Assembly: GCA_037501455.1 (NCBI GenBank)
Contig: CM074856.1
Coordinates: 20,233,001 to 20,297,000 of the forward strand
Length of the DNA: 64,000 nt
Origin: Lantana camara
Lineage: Eukaryota > Streptophyta > Magnoliopsida > Lamiales > Verbenaceae
Direction: 5' to 3'
Shown here piece by piece: positions 21,845-33,760 of this stretch; within the stretch, counting starts at the first letter, position 1, and each line of letters opens with the position of its first letter. Made by a program: the position numbers and the translations under genes. The notes beneath the pieces were generated by a model. That model had not been told where the DNA came from. It did no database searches and saw only the letters and a program-made list of their open reading frames with translations.

Positions 21845-24800
21845 ATGGAAATTATGTCTGATTTTGTAAGCTTTAGTGGTGTAAAGAACTTAAGTCCACA
21901 TGGATCCAGGCCTCCGATATCCAGAAGGAAAGTATTGTCCTACTTCATAATTGAATCACGTTCTAGTTTAATGTCAAGAAAGGGACTTGGTGCATTTTCA
22001 AGAACAGTTTGCTGTCATAGAGATAGAGGTTACAAACACTTTGACTCAACTGCCATAAGTCAAACTTACAATGCTTACATTCTTGACCGTGAAGAGGGTG
22101 GGACCCGTATGACAGATAGTGGCAAAACAGTACCTGAGGTCTCGATCCCTGGTTTGCCAGATAAAGAAAATGGCGAAAACGAAGCTCCTATTGAAAGTCG
22201 GTTTTGGGAATGGAAGCCTAAGTTAACTGTCCATTATGAAACATCGGGTTGTGAAAATGTGGATTCTCCACATGTTCTTTTCCTTCCTGGTTTTGGTGTG
22301 GGGTCGTTTCATTACGAGAAACAGTTGAAGGATCTTGGTCGGGATTATAGAACGTGGGCTCTTGATTTTCTCGGTCAAGGAAAGTCCCTGCCTTGTGAAG
22401 ATCCAACGTATAGGAAGTCAGATGGAGAAAATAGTGTTGTTTGGGGTTTTGGAGATGAAAGTGAGACTTGGGCTAGAGAATTGGTTTTTTCGGTTGATTT
22501 GTGGAGGGACCAAGTACGGTATTTTATTGAAGAGGTATGCTGTTATAACTTAGTTAAACTTTGATGCATTCTAGAGTTTCTTGAGTATAAATAATAATTT
22601 AATGTCTGGAAACATAGCATTATGCCCCCATCTTGATGGTAAATGTTTATGTGCACACGGTTTTGGGTCCCACTCATGGACCTAATGGTTCAGATTGCAC
22701 CACAATTGCATTAATTTTTTAAAAAAAAAATTTACTTTTGGCATAAAAAAACGAATTCAAGCACTCTGTTCTGCCTTCTCTGCTTTAAAAAAAAAAAGAA
22801 GCTAACCTAGAAGGTATAAGCACATTTAGGATGCTTTTTCCTCCTTCTGAGTTGTTTTCAAGTATTTATAAGTACTGTTGGTACTTTTTTATCCTAAAAT
22901 TGCAATTGTTACTATTACAAAGTTTTAAAGTTTAAACTCTTGTTACAGTTTTAAAGTCTCCAAAACCGTTAAAAACAACTCTCTATTTACCATTTCATGT
23001 GCATCATTGTATAAATTTGAAGCTCTTTAATGTGCTCGATTTTGCAGGTGATAAAAGAACCCGTTTATCTAGTGGGAAATTCACTGGGAGGATTTGTGGC
23101 ACTCTATTTTGCAGCATCACACCCTGAATTGGTGAAAGGTGTAACTTTGCTAAATGCAACTCCTTTTTGGGGTTTTCTCCCTAATCCCCAAAGATCTCCA
23201 AGATTATTCAGACTCTTTCCATGGGCTGGAACATTCCCTCTCCCTTCCGTTCTCAGAAAGTTCATAGAAATTTTGTAAGTTTTATGAGCATTATTAGAAA
23301 GTGCTAAGTACTCTCATTTAACATCCGTGCACTGAGTAGTTATAGAAATCTTTCATTGTGTCTATAAAGATAGTTTAGTAATTTTTAGTATATAAAAATA
23401 ATATAATTTGCAATTGTTATATGCTATATATAACAACATATAGCTGTCTTTGCAAAATCTCTATTTTTTTTGGAGAAGTTAAAGTAGAAGCTAAAGTTGT
23501 GAAAAGTGTAAGTAGTAAAAGTTACAAGTGTTTGAACAAGAAAGTTTTGACATAATACAAAGAAGAACCTACAAACTGAAAAAAGGACCTCAAACGTGCT
23601 GGTAACTTCTGGCTTTTTTTTAAGTGGAATGCGTAACTTTCTTCTTTCTTAAAGCTGAAAACAGAAAATCACACTGTTTAGAGTTTACAAACACTATTGA
23701 TCATACAAAACTGACATGAAATGAAATCTACAACAGAAAATGCTTCTTTAGAAATACACTGAAAATTGTTCTATTGTTTGCACATTTCTCAAGCATTTTC
23801 CAGAATATTTCCCCAAAAGCACTTAAAAACACAAACCCAATATATCTTCCTAAATTTGACATCTTTTTGTGTCATTCTAGGTGGGAAAAAATAAGTGATC
23901 CCGGAATTATAGCAGAAATATTGAAGCAGGTTTATGCAGACCACTCAACAAAGGTGGACGAAGTGTATTCTCGTATCATCGAGACAACACAGCATCCTGC
24001 AGCTGCTGCATCATTTGCTTCAATCATATTTGCTCCTCAGGGACAATTATCTTTTGATGAAGCATTAATTAGGTTGGTGCAATAGAAACTCAATCTACAC
24101 AAAATACATCATAGCAAATTCTTTAATCCTGTTCTCAAAAGATAATGAATTCCCATCTGCTTATGATCACAGGTGTAAAATGAATAGTATTCCAATTTGT
24201 CTCATGTATGGGAAGGAAGATCCTTGGGTTAGGCCCATTTGGGGGTTGCAAGTCAAACGCCGGGTGCCGAGTGCTCCCTATTATGAGATTAGTCCTGCTG
24301 GCCATTGCCCGCACGACGAGGTTCCTGAGGTAAGTTTTTTTATTTTGTGTATTAATTTTTTTGATTTTTAAATATCAAAGAAAATTGCATGTATGTGAAG
24401 GCCTTTATATAATTACACAAACTTCCCCTCCTAGTTTGTGGTTTTGATTCTTTCCTCGTTTATATTTTATAAATAGGTTTTGTTATCTTCTGGTTGTGAT
24501 GTTGTTCATCACCGTCTATCTGTTTCTTTCGCATTGTTAAAAAAGGAAGTTTTTTTACTCGGAAATTAGTTGAATGGGCTTTGGTTTTCATTTGTATTCA
24601 TTAAAAGTTTGTAAATTACACAAACCTCCCTTATAACTATGTGTAATCGCACAAACTTTCCATCTTAGTTTAAAACTACAAATATCCCATTTTAATTTAA
24701 CCATCAAAATTTAATCAGAAGTGGAAGACATTATTCAAAAACTCGGATAATAACATCCATATACTCAACAGCAATTGAAAATTTTGCTCAAATTCGAATT

Positions 24801-25203
24801 GTAACATCGTTTAACTACGCTCAATTATCAAAGGGGGGTAACCGTAAGTTTGAAATATGAAAAGGGCATTTGTTTAATTGCACACAGGCAATAAACAACA
24901 GTGTAATAATTGATATATTATATTGAATCTCAGGAAGATGAATATCCATATCATACCTTTGCTTTCTCTTTATTTTTCCAGGTTGTGAATTTTCTTCTAC
25001 GTGGTTGGATTCAAAACCTGGAGTCAGACGGTTCAGTCATGCTGCCTTTGCTTGATGATCAAGAAAGCATGGATTACAACGTAAGCAAGGATTTAGAATT
25101 TACGAGACAAGGTTTGAGAAAATCAGTTAGGGTACACTTTCGTGGCTCAAAATTCTCCATCTGGAATTGGCTTACCTCTCATTTCAAAGAAAGATTCCGC
25201 TAA
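21845..25203 (+). CDS. PPH: Pheophytinase, chloroplastic (PPH/CRN1-type alpha/beta hydrolase)
   Basis: Spliced gene with coding exons 21845-22534, 23048-23274, 23881-24072, 24173-24329 and 24982-25203, all with GT/AG borders and matching phases, giving 495 residues. PPH removes phytol from pheophytin in plastids during leaf senescence. The N-terminal 100 residues are serine/basic-rich, as in a transit peptide. The hydrolase core starts near residue 135 (VLFLPGFGVGSFHYEKQLKD). The nucleophile is Ser242 in GNSLGG. Asp386 (YGKEDPW) and His414 (SPAGHCPHDE) are the likely other triad members. GVTLLNATPFWGF and TQHPAAAASFASI are PPH signatures. Length fits the family (Arabidopsis about 484). A 5'UTR intron (about 21399-21827) is plausible. 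No defects are seen. Related plastid hydrolases are the only alternative. Confidence 0.93.
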
Positions 25204-26640
25204 CCTCCCTCGTTAGCCATCATGTACGAGACAGATGTAGGTTTTCTTCTCCCTTTTGTACATTTGCGTATGTGATGATCAGCATGCGTATAATTTTTTT
25301 TTTCCCGAGAAATCACTAAGCCTGTGATTATTGTATCTTTTTCACCGGGAGATCGATTCTATTTCTACATAATGAAATTCAAATATTGGTTTCTGAGATT
25401 TTGTAGCCTGTATGCATCATCGTGCAGCAATGCTGCAATATTTGGCGAAAGCAATATTTTATGCATGTTCATGTGTTTGGTGAATTTAGTTAAGAATATC
25501 ATACGCTTATTTGGTAAGTGTAATAGGACCACTCGCTCTCGTCTCCGTGTTTCAAGTACGTTATCCCAACTGTCTCCGCGTTTCAAGTTCGTTATCCCAA
25601 CCGTCACCTCGCCTGCATCGGGATGTAACATGTGGTGTTGTGGGAGTTTTGTATAAATTAAAGGGATTATGCGTCATCATGTGTTTAAGAACAAAGGGAA
25701 TTTGATTGATTTTTTTAGAAAATTTGCTATGTAATGAGTGTCCAACAAGGTATCGTGGTATTTTTAGAATTCTTCTCGAACCGTAACTAACAAGAGTACA
25801 TATAGGTAAGTGACTAGTTCTAATGCACAAATATTTCAAAAAATATTATTTTTTTGTGTCATGCCGGATATTACACACCATATCTAACACTCTTCATATG
25901 AAAATTTAAAGAAAAAATCTATATTGACGTATTTGTGTCGTGTCTATCATAGGTGAATAGGTGATAAAGTAAGAACATCTTTTATGAAATGATAGGTGAA
26001 AAAGTATATATTGATTAAAAAGAAGGAACCTTATATCTTGATTATATGTTACAAAATATCAAATAGATAAATTCATATTATAATTCAAAATACTTTACAT
26101 TATCCATATAAGCTCACAAATGCAATTATCTTCATTAGATTCTAACTTGTAACCTAACTAAATACATTACTTTAGTAATTAAATATATTGTTTGTTATAT
26201 AATTTTATAAAGAAGGTTTTTACTAATTCAATTCAAAACTAAAATATCTTCTATGACATTCGTTGTACATATAAATTCAATATTATTATCTACACAAGGA
26301 TATCGATAATTGAAAATAAAAATAATTCATTTTTCAAAGAAGAAAAGTAAAACTATCAAAATAAAAATAGAAAACTTTTATTATCGTAAGTAAAACAAAT
26401 ATTTTAGTATTAATAATTTTATCACTAAAAATAACTATAGTATTTCAATAAAAACAACAAAAATACTGAATGTATAGCAAAAAGTATTATATATAAAAAC
26501 TATAGTAGTTAAATTGATAATATTTTTGGAAAAAATTTATGATCCGGAACTTTAAAACGGGGTTTTAAGTTCTCACTAGCCCTACAAAGTACAAACAAAC
26601 TTAAAGAGAGAAAAGAAAAGTATAAAAAGGTAGTTTTCAA
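25204..26640. other. Intergenic region between PPH and NOP53
   Basis: Contains the PPH 3' untranslated region, then AT-rich DNA. A two-copy 31-bp tandem repeat lies at 25541-25602 (units starting GTCTCCGYGTTTCAAG). No gene is recognised. Confidence 0.6.
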
Positions 26641-26642
26641 TT

Positions 26643-26650
26643 TTAGGGTT
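26643..26650 (+). promoter_or_regulatory. Telo-box-like element upstream of NOP53
   Basis: TTAGGGTT (complement AACCCTAA) lies 59 bp before the start codon. Telo-boxes near transcription starts are typical of plant ribosomal-protein and ribosome-biogenesis genes, which fits this gene's role. The match is 8 of the 9 consensus bases, so it could be chance. Confidence 0.45.
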
Positions 26651-26708
26651 CCGCCACGGCCACGCTCTCACAACGGTGCTTGCAGAGAGAAATAGAGAAC
26701 CAAGAAAG

Positions 26709-29700
26709 ATGGGGAAGAAAGCGAAATCTTCCAGGAAAGGAAAGAAGGCATGGAGGGCTAACATAAGCACAGAAGATTTTGAGGATTACTTCGAGAAGTC
26801 CACAAAGGACGCCCTTTCCGGTGGTTCTTTGGCCGACGTGCCCAGTGATAATCTCTTCTTCGTCGATAAGTCCAGAGGTAAATGAGTTTCTGTAGTTGAA
26901 TCTTTTACCATGAATTGCAACCTCGTTAATGTTCGCTCTGTTTTTGGGAATTGAGATTAACTATTGTGGATTGTGTACTGTGAATTCAACTATTCAAGTG
27001 ATATGTAAAAATTAATTTTGGGGGAATTGAGAATTGGATTTAAAAAAAAAAAAATGTTGTAATTAGTAAAACTGCTAAAAGATGCTCTTGTAGAACTAAG
27101 AAAGTTGACGTCTTTACGAGTTTCGTGATTGTTTGAGAAATCAAACGAAAGGGAGGTTCATGTATTTTATGTACGGACAGATCTCTCTGTCAAGAGGAAG
27201 ATCGAGAAGAGCAGAGAAAAGGTATTGCGTTGTGATAGTCTGTTGCAGAGGAACCCTTTTGTTCAAGCAGTTCCATCTTCTAAACAAAACAAGAAGAAAT
27301 CCAAGAAAAATAGTAAGGCTGTTCAGACAGCCAAGGATAAAGATGTTAAGGTTAGAGCTGATTTACATTTGTTGTGAGGTTATTATGCAAATAATGTAGG
27401 ATGATTGTGTTTAATATTTTGTGTCCAGTTATTTCAGGATGAAACTGCACATGATTCTAAAACAGTTGATTTATGGGAACAGAATGGTATGTTCCTCTCT
27501 CTTCTCGCATATTTACTCGTTCATGATGAAGTTTTGATGACCATATGTCATTTCTAATAGTGGTTGTTGTTTCACTCTTGCAGGTGATACCAATGTTAAA
27601 ATTAAAAAGGTAAATATAGTATTTGCATCGCACTTTTTCCAATTGCATTTCGTGCAGTTTAGATATGTGATAGTTAATGCGTACTGTTCTGGCTATCTCT
27701 AATCTGTAATATTTTTTCATGTGTGAGAGAGAGTAGTAGGTCAGAGTTTAGACTTAGTTGGCTCTATATTGGTGTTTGTGATAGCTTAAAATAAGAGATT
27801 TTGAGCTTTTGAATTCGTCTTTTCAGCAGTTGAAGAGCCTGTTTCTGCTTTTCTTTCTGTAAATAAAGAAAAGCTTGAAGCACTTAAGGCCCTTATTTTT
27901 AACTTATATGTACTTTTAGCAGTTTCTACTCTCAAACTCTGCTTTTTTTTTTTTTTTTTAATTAATGATTGTTCCCAGAGTTCATGAAAAATCAAGCATC
28001 TCAGAAGAGGCAAACCTGTGCAAACATGCTCTATGTGAATTTCTAACATTCAATCGTTAACATTCATCAATGTATTTTTAGACATGTACTCTCTACCGCT
28101 GTGGGCTAACAATTATTATTTACAGAGACCGAAGACTTGTGTTATACCTGCTGTTGAGATCGAACTCCCCGGATGCTCATTCAATCCCCATCCTGAGAGC
28201 CATCAGGTTGTTATTGTATTTAATTTGCCCTATTCGTGTCATTTGTACATTAGCCTAAACACATTGAACCTAATACTCTGTTGTTGTAATAGGATGCATT
28301 AGCTCGTGCTGTTGCAGATGAAATGCAGAAAATTTATCAAACTGAATTGGGGCCTGAGCCAGTTCCTTTAGTTGTTCCGGGAGAAGTTATTGATGAAGAA
28401 GATGTTAGTATCTCATCCTCTAACAATCAACTTACTCGTTTTAAATCAAGTGCTATCACTTATTTGCTTGTACACTTTACTCTTATATCTTATTACATCA
28501 GAAATATTTCCTTGAGGCTGATGATGGAAGTGACGATGATGAACGAAATGAAAATCTGACTGATAATGGAGAGGCTGATGAAGAGAAGAGGTTAACTTCA
28601 TTCATACCTTCTTCTATCTAATCTTCTTTTCGGATTTTTCTTTCCCTTTATACAATAATATCTGGTTGCGCTCGTATGAAACTTTTTATCTGTATTTCTA
28701 AACAATATAGGCCTCTTAAAACCAAACGGATAACACGAGTCCAGTTGAATCGGAGGGCTAGGAGGAAGGAACAATTGAAAGCTGAAGCAGAAGCCAAAAA
28801 GGCTGAAACACTTGCAAAAGACATAGATAGGTACTGAATCAGTATGTTCTGCAAATATTTTCCAGCTGCAAAATTATATATTCCTGTAACTCTAATAGTG
28901 CACGAAATGAAATCTCATGTGTGTAGTTTACAAGATATAATGCAAGAAATAGCAAAAGATGATGAAGAGAAAGAAAAGAGACATCTCCGACGGGTTGTTG
29001 CTAAAAAGGAGAGACTGAAAGTTCGTCCCCCGCGGTTGGGAAAGTACAAGTACGTGCATGATGATAAAGACAATTTTACATTTCTTTTTACGTTTTTGTT
29101 GGTAAACATGCCTTATTCAATTTGTATGAGCACCCAACGCATTAATCATTATGTACATTAAAAATATTCAAAGTTTAAAAAGCTAATCCATATTTCTCAA
29201 ACTAATAGTTGTGAAAGTGAAGGGAAATGTTTTCTCAATCTGTTGAACGTTTAGGCCTTACGGGATGCCTTGACTAGTTAATCTCTCTTATTTTCATATT
29301 TCACCTCAAGTTAATTGTAGTTACTCATATTTCTATCCTAGTGTAAAATTCTGCGATATAAAGTGATAATATACGAAAATGAGAATCAAATACATCTACA
29401 TTTTGTGTTTCAGATTTGAGCCTGCTCCTCTCCAAGTCCTCTTATCGGAAGAGAAAACTGGCTCTCTTCGGCAGTTGAAGGTACGTATCTTTAAGCTCAA
29501 TTAACTTAAAACAATCTACAGTTGATATATTCTAAAATTAACTGGCTTCACATTTTATATTTGGGAAATAGGGCTGTTGCACCCTTGTAAGGGATCGTTT
29601 TAAGAGCCTGGAGAAAAGAGGATTAGTTGTTCCATCAAAGAAGGGCAGCAGGTCAGTTAAAAATCACTTTTACTTTTTTCTCTTCCTGACTGTCATTAGA

Positions 29701-30137
29701 ATGCAGGTATACTGTTAAGTTGTGTACTAAAATTGCTATATTAAACACACACCATATGCGCGCGCAAACACACACACACATATATTGGTGGTGAAGCTAT
29801 TCAAGAATGATTGTGCACTTTCAATTTGCTATATTATGTAGTTGAACTTTTTCACTTACTTTTATCTGCTATTTGGTATTAATACAAGTTTCTTGTAGTA
29901 AATTAACTAGGCCTTACATAGTAACTGTACTGTATATAGATCGATAGAAAGGAACAAAACCATTAATATCCATTCCAATGATGTTGAAACTGCTTTTAGC
30001 AAAGGGTCATCAGATCATCTATAAGTACTGTCGAAAAGGGTCTTTTGTTGGGATTTTCTATTTGAATTTTTGTTGCAGAATCTATAGTTTCTAATATTGA
30101 TGATGTGATTTTGGTGGTACTTCCATGCAGGAAGTGA
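26709..30137 (+). CDS. NOP53/SMO4-like ribosome biogenesis protein
   Basis: Twelve coding exons: 26709-26877, 27181-27350, 27438-27486, 27584-27609, 28126-28206, 28293-28403, 28502-28590, 28711-28830, 28927-29049, 29414-29480, 29572-29651, 30131-30137. Phases join without gaps to give 363 residues. The start MGKKAKSSRKGKKAWRANIS and the motifs VKRKIEKSREKVLR, AVEIELPGCSFNP, DEMQKIYQTELGP, KTKRITRVQLNRR and FEPAPLQVLLSEE are those of NOP53 (human GLTSCR2; Arabidopsis SMO4). NOP53 is a nucleolar factor needed for late 60S pre-rRNA processing and exosome recruitment. The protein is very basic, with acidic patches near exon 7 and no membrane segment. It is somewhat shorter than Arabidopsis SMO4 (about 440). 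The last coding exon holds only seven bases (G, AAG, TGA). Confidence 0.9.
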
Positions 30138-32450
30138 AAAATGGCTCCTCATACACATGAACTGTAGGTTTCAGAAATCACGTTGCAATTTCGGGCTTTC
30201 TGCTATCCATGCTTCAGGATGCCGTTGAAGCTCCATAATTTTGCCTGATGCTGGTCAGTGTCAGTTAGAGAAATCACACCAGTTCAGAATTAGATATACA
30301 AACCAACACTTCTTCTCTTATTTATTGATAATTTGTCTCATTTGGTTCTGTTGCTGTGTAGATTTCTTTTTTAACTTTTGATATTGAGCTGTAGAATGTA
30401 TGCAGGCTTAATAGTAGTTTTGTTTTTGCTGCTATCTTGGAGAACGATGGTGTTTGCGGGAAGGCGAAAAAAAAAAAAAAAGAAAAAATGAAGAAAAAAA
30501 ATTAGTATTGCCTTTTTGCAAATCAAATGGGAAGGGTGTTATATATTTGTCATTATAATTGATTGAGTTCGATTGAATCGGATTCGAGTTAGAATTTTTT
30601 GTTGGGTGGTGGTTTGCAAAATTAAATTCCACCAAATTTAAGCAATACTAATAGCCAAAAGATAGAAACATGCAAGGATTAGCTTCTAGCTCCGACGTTC
30701 TAGCTGCTAGGTTTTTTTTTGCATTTTTAAATAAAAAGAAGTTTCTATAATTATAGGATAGAACTCGGGCTCGGGCCCTAGACGACTTGTACGTTATCGT
30801 TAGAGTTTATACGGTATGCTTGCTTGTTTAAGGATACTTTTTATCTATTTAAGTATAAAAATAAGTAAAATTAATCTCGATGTTTATAGATAGAGATATC
30901 CTTTATCTATTTCAGTATTAAAATGAACAAATTATCACTTAAATTTATAAATGATAAGATAGTCGCTTAATTTTCACAATACTATTTTTAAATTTTAAAA
31001 CTATAAAGAGAACCGAAAGTTATATATATAGTTTTTAGTTTAACTGATATTAAGGCCGAATAAATTTCAAATTTATAAAATTACTAATATATGAATCCCA
31101 AAAAAGACAAAAGAGATCAAATCATAATTCTTGAATAATATGTTATGACCAATAATTCATGAATGACAATCAACCAATAGGAATTAATATTTATTTATGA
31201 TTTATTTTTTATTTCAGTTTTTCTTAATACTCTAATTTTTTTGAATTTTTTATGCTCTCATAATCTAAAGCTTTACTAGCATATATGATAAAAAATATAT
31301 ATATGTATAATCCGTCAAACCTCCAATTCATTCGTTATATAACCGTAATCGCTTAACCCGAATCGTTTGACTTGAAAAAATTATTATGCATTTATAATTT
31401 ATATTTTTGTAAACTCGTATATTTTGAGTCGGATGAACCCGGACCTGATTGCGTACACACCTAGGGCTCGTTTACTTTTCATATAGTGATAATGCATGTA
31501 AGGATATCAAATGTTTGTGATAGTAGACATACTCACATTTATTAATCATGTCAATATATGTCATCAATTCATGTTTACGTTTAGTTTGTTGTTTACTTTT
31601 ATGGGTAGTTAACGCATGATAGAATTAAATTACTTATTTACCCTCAATTTATTTTAATTATTTTTTATTCTTAACTTTTACAAAAATAGAGTTTTGTAGT
31701 CACAAAATAGAGATCTCCCTTTTCATTTTGATTTGAGAATTCATTGCATCGTCTCAAATATTTTAATATCATAATCTCTTTGCAGCTTGATTAAATCCTT
31801 AAAAAATGCATTATATTAAGTGAGAGGGTGTAAAGTGAAAAAAAATAAAATAAATAAGGAGACAGTATTATTTTTTATTTTTTTTGGAGGAGTTTCGTTT
31901 CAAATTTTAAAATTATTTTGTGGTTCATCATGTTTTCACTTTTTAATAATTCACGTTCCTATTTAAAATTTTCTATAATTATAAAATAAAAATAAAAGAA
32001 CTTGATTAATTTGGAGAGAATAAAATAAAATCTTTTGTAAAATCTTGAGAAGAAAATAGATGAAAATAAAATATATTACAAAATCTTGAGATTGAAATAG
32101 ATTAAAATAGAATCTTTTGTAAAATCTTGAGAAGAAAATAGATGAAAGAGAAATTTCTCCAAAAAAATCTTTCAGAACGTGGAAGGAAAAATAGATATAA
32201 GTGGCAATTCTTTTGTAAATTTTGTGAAAAGATGGATATATTGTTAATTTTATGTAGCATGTCATAATTCTCGTGATCTATCACACGCGGCGTGTGATCT
32301 ATATCTCAATAACGCAAATCTCATAGACTAGAGTCTATTCTACAGGCTTTCACACCTGCAATGTAAATGCACGTAGTTATCGGTTATATATCATAAATAT
32401 CTATTATCTGTAAAAGTAAACACGCTCCTGGCCTGTTATCTATATGACAA
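30138..32450. other. Intergenic region downstream of NOP53
   Basis: NOP53 3' untranslated region, then AT-rich DNA. A two-copy tandem repeat of about 82 bp lies at roughly 32029-32150 (AATCTTTTGTAAAATCTTGA at 32029 and 32111). No gene is recognised. Confidence 0.6.
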
Positions 32451-32459
32451 AATTAAGGG

Positions 32460-33760
32460 CGTATAAACCAAATATTTCCAAAAAACGGGCTTTATCAAGT
32501 TTGAGGATGCCAAGGGCCCAAGTCCCGGTGGTCCTGAAAGTGTTCAATAATAAAACGAACAAATGTGTGTAGTGTGCTGGAATACTTCTGCTCAGTCAAA
32601 CGGGGTTGATATTCGACAGAAGAAAAAAAGAAACCGAAAGAAATCGACAGAAGGGTATTCTTCCTCGGAGTAGGAGAGAAGAAAGGTTAAATTCCCAGAA
32701 TCTAAGCAAAAATCAGGTAAATACAAACACAAACATACATATGTGTTTTCTTCTCTTTGATTGCCCCGACTTGAACTCTAATTTCCTTTACCACCTCGAT
32801 AGATTACACAATAGTTGGTATGATCTTCGCTTTGTGCTTGATTTTCTCTTTTGCTGCTGATTTTCCATGTGGGTTTTTCCTGTAATTGCTTATGATGATT
32901 GCTAATTTGCTAGTAACTCGTCTTGGATTGATTTGGTCGGTGGGTAACTCTTGAATGACATAAGTTTATGAAAATCATGAATGTTTTGGATGGGAACTTT
33001 GTTGATTTCTGGGTTTTGGTGTCAAATGAGCTTCAAACTGGGTTGATTTAGTGAAATTTTGAGGAATTCTAGCTATTATGAGAGAGCAACTACAAGGGTT
33101 CTACATAACTTGCTTTAATTTTCACCAAAAAGAAAGGGAAAAAAAAAAAAGGACTTTCTTTTCCAAGGGATGAAAGAAAACATGGATGATGTTGAGATTG
33201 AGCTCAGCAGCAACATTCAGTTAGCGCTCTGATCAGATTCATTTCTAGATGGTTTCTTAAAAAACTCACAAATGTATACGCACACTCACACTTGCAAACC
33301 TTCCCGGCCCCAACAAGGGGGACAACCCGTGTGACAAACAAGGGGTGGGATTGAAACCCTGTAAGCCTTTGGGGAATAGAGAGGCTGTTAGAATGTATAG
33401 AGAGAAGAAAAAAGCCCACATGGCCTACTTAGAGGAGGAAGTCAAGAAACTGAGAGTTGCTTACCAGTACTTGATGAGAAAGTTGCAAAGACAAGCGATG
33501 CTCAAAACAGAGGTTTTGAGGCTTAGAGGGATTTTGGTGGACTTAAAGAGGGAAAATTGACGAAAAACTGGGTGATTTCCCGCGTGAGCCACGGTGTAAG
33601 AATGCTATGAGTGTTCTGAAAAGAGAGTGTGGGATTTCAGATGAATGTGGTAAGATTATGGTTGATTGGGGAAAAGATTGTGTGCGAGCGGGCATTGATT
33701 GTATCGGAAATGATGGGAATTTTTCAGGGGATTTGATTGGGAATCACTTTTGAACTTCTT
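32460..33760 (+). repeat. Direct duplication, upstream (degenerate) copy
   Basis: Matches 40985-42310 across leader, 5' intron and coding region. Shared landmarks include ACGGGCTTTAT, TACTTCTGCTCAGTC, AGAATCTAAGCAAAAATCAG with the same GTAAATAC donor, and GAGAGAGCAACTACAAGGGT. The match starts in non-coding DNA and keeps the intron, so it arose by genomic duplication, not retroposition. Confidence 0.88.
33170..33754 (+). pseudogene. Degenerate group F bZIP copy
   Basis: Decayed copy of the bZIP at 41652-42314. Its ATG (33170) is followed by a frame that stops after 20 codons (TGA 33230-33232). In the same frame the first zinc-sensor half reads MYTHTHTCKPSRP, so the first cysteine has become tyrosine. 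The second His/Cys half (HTHTC-HHTHT in the intact gene) is deleted and the frame shifts. A separate frame (33345-33560) keeps the basic region (GNREAVRMYREKKKAHMAYL) and most of the zipper, then stops at KREN. Beyond that, further frames still align with the C-terminal region. A start at 33345 would give a bZIP lacking the sensor, but the codon context and the shifts argue for a pseudogene. Confidence 0.85.

Noticed and set aside
27786..28049. Minus-strand 87-codon frame within the NOP53 intron
   Set aside because: Intronic, contains a poly-lysine run from a T-tract, no motif.
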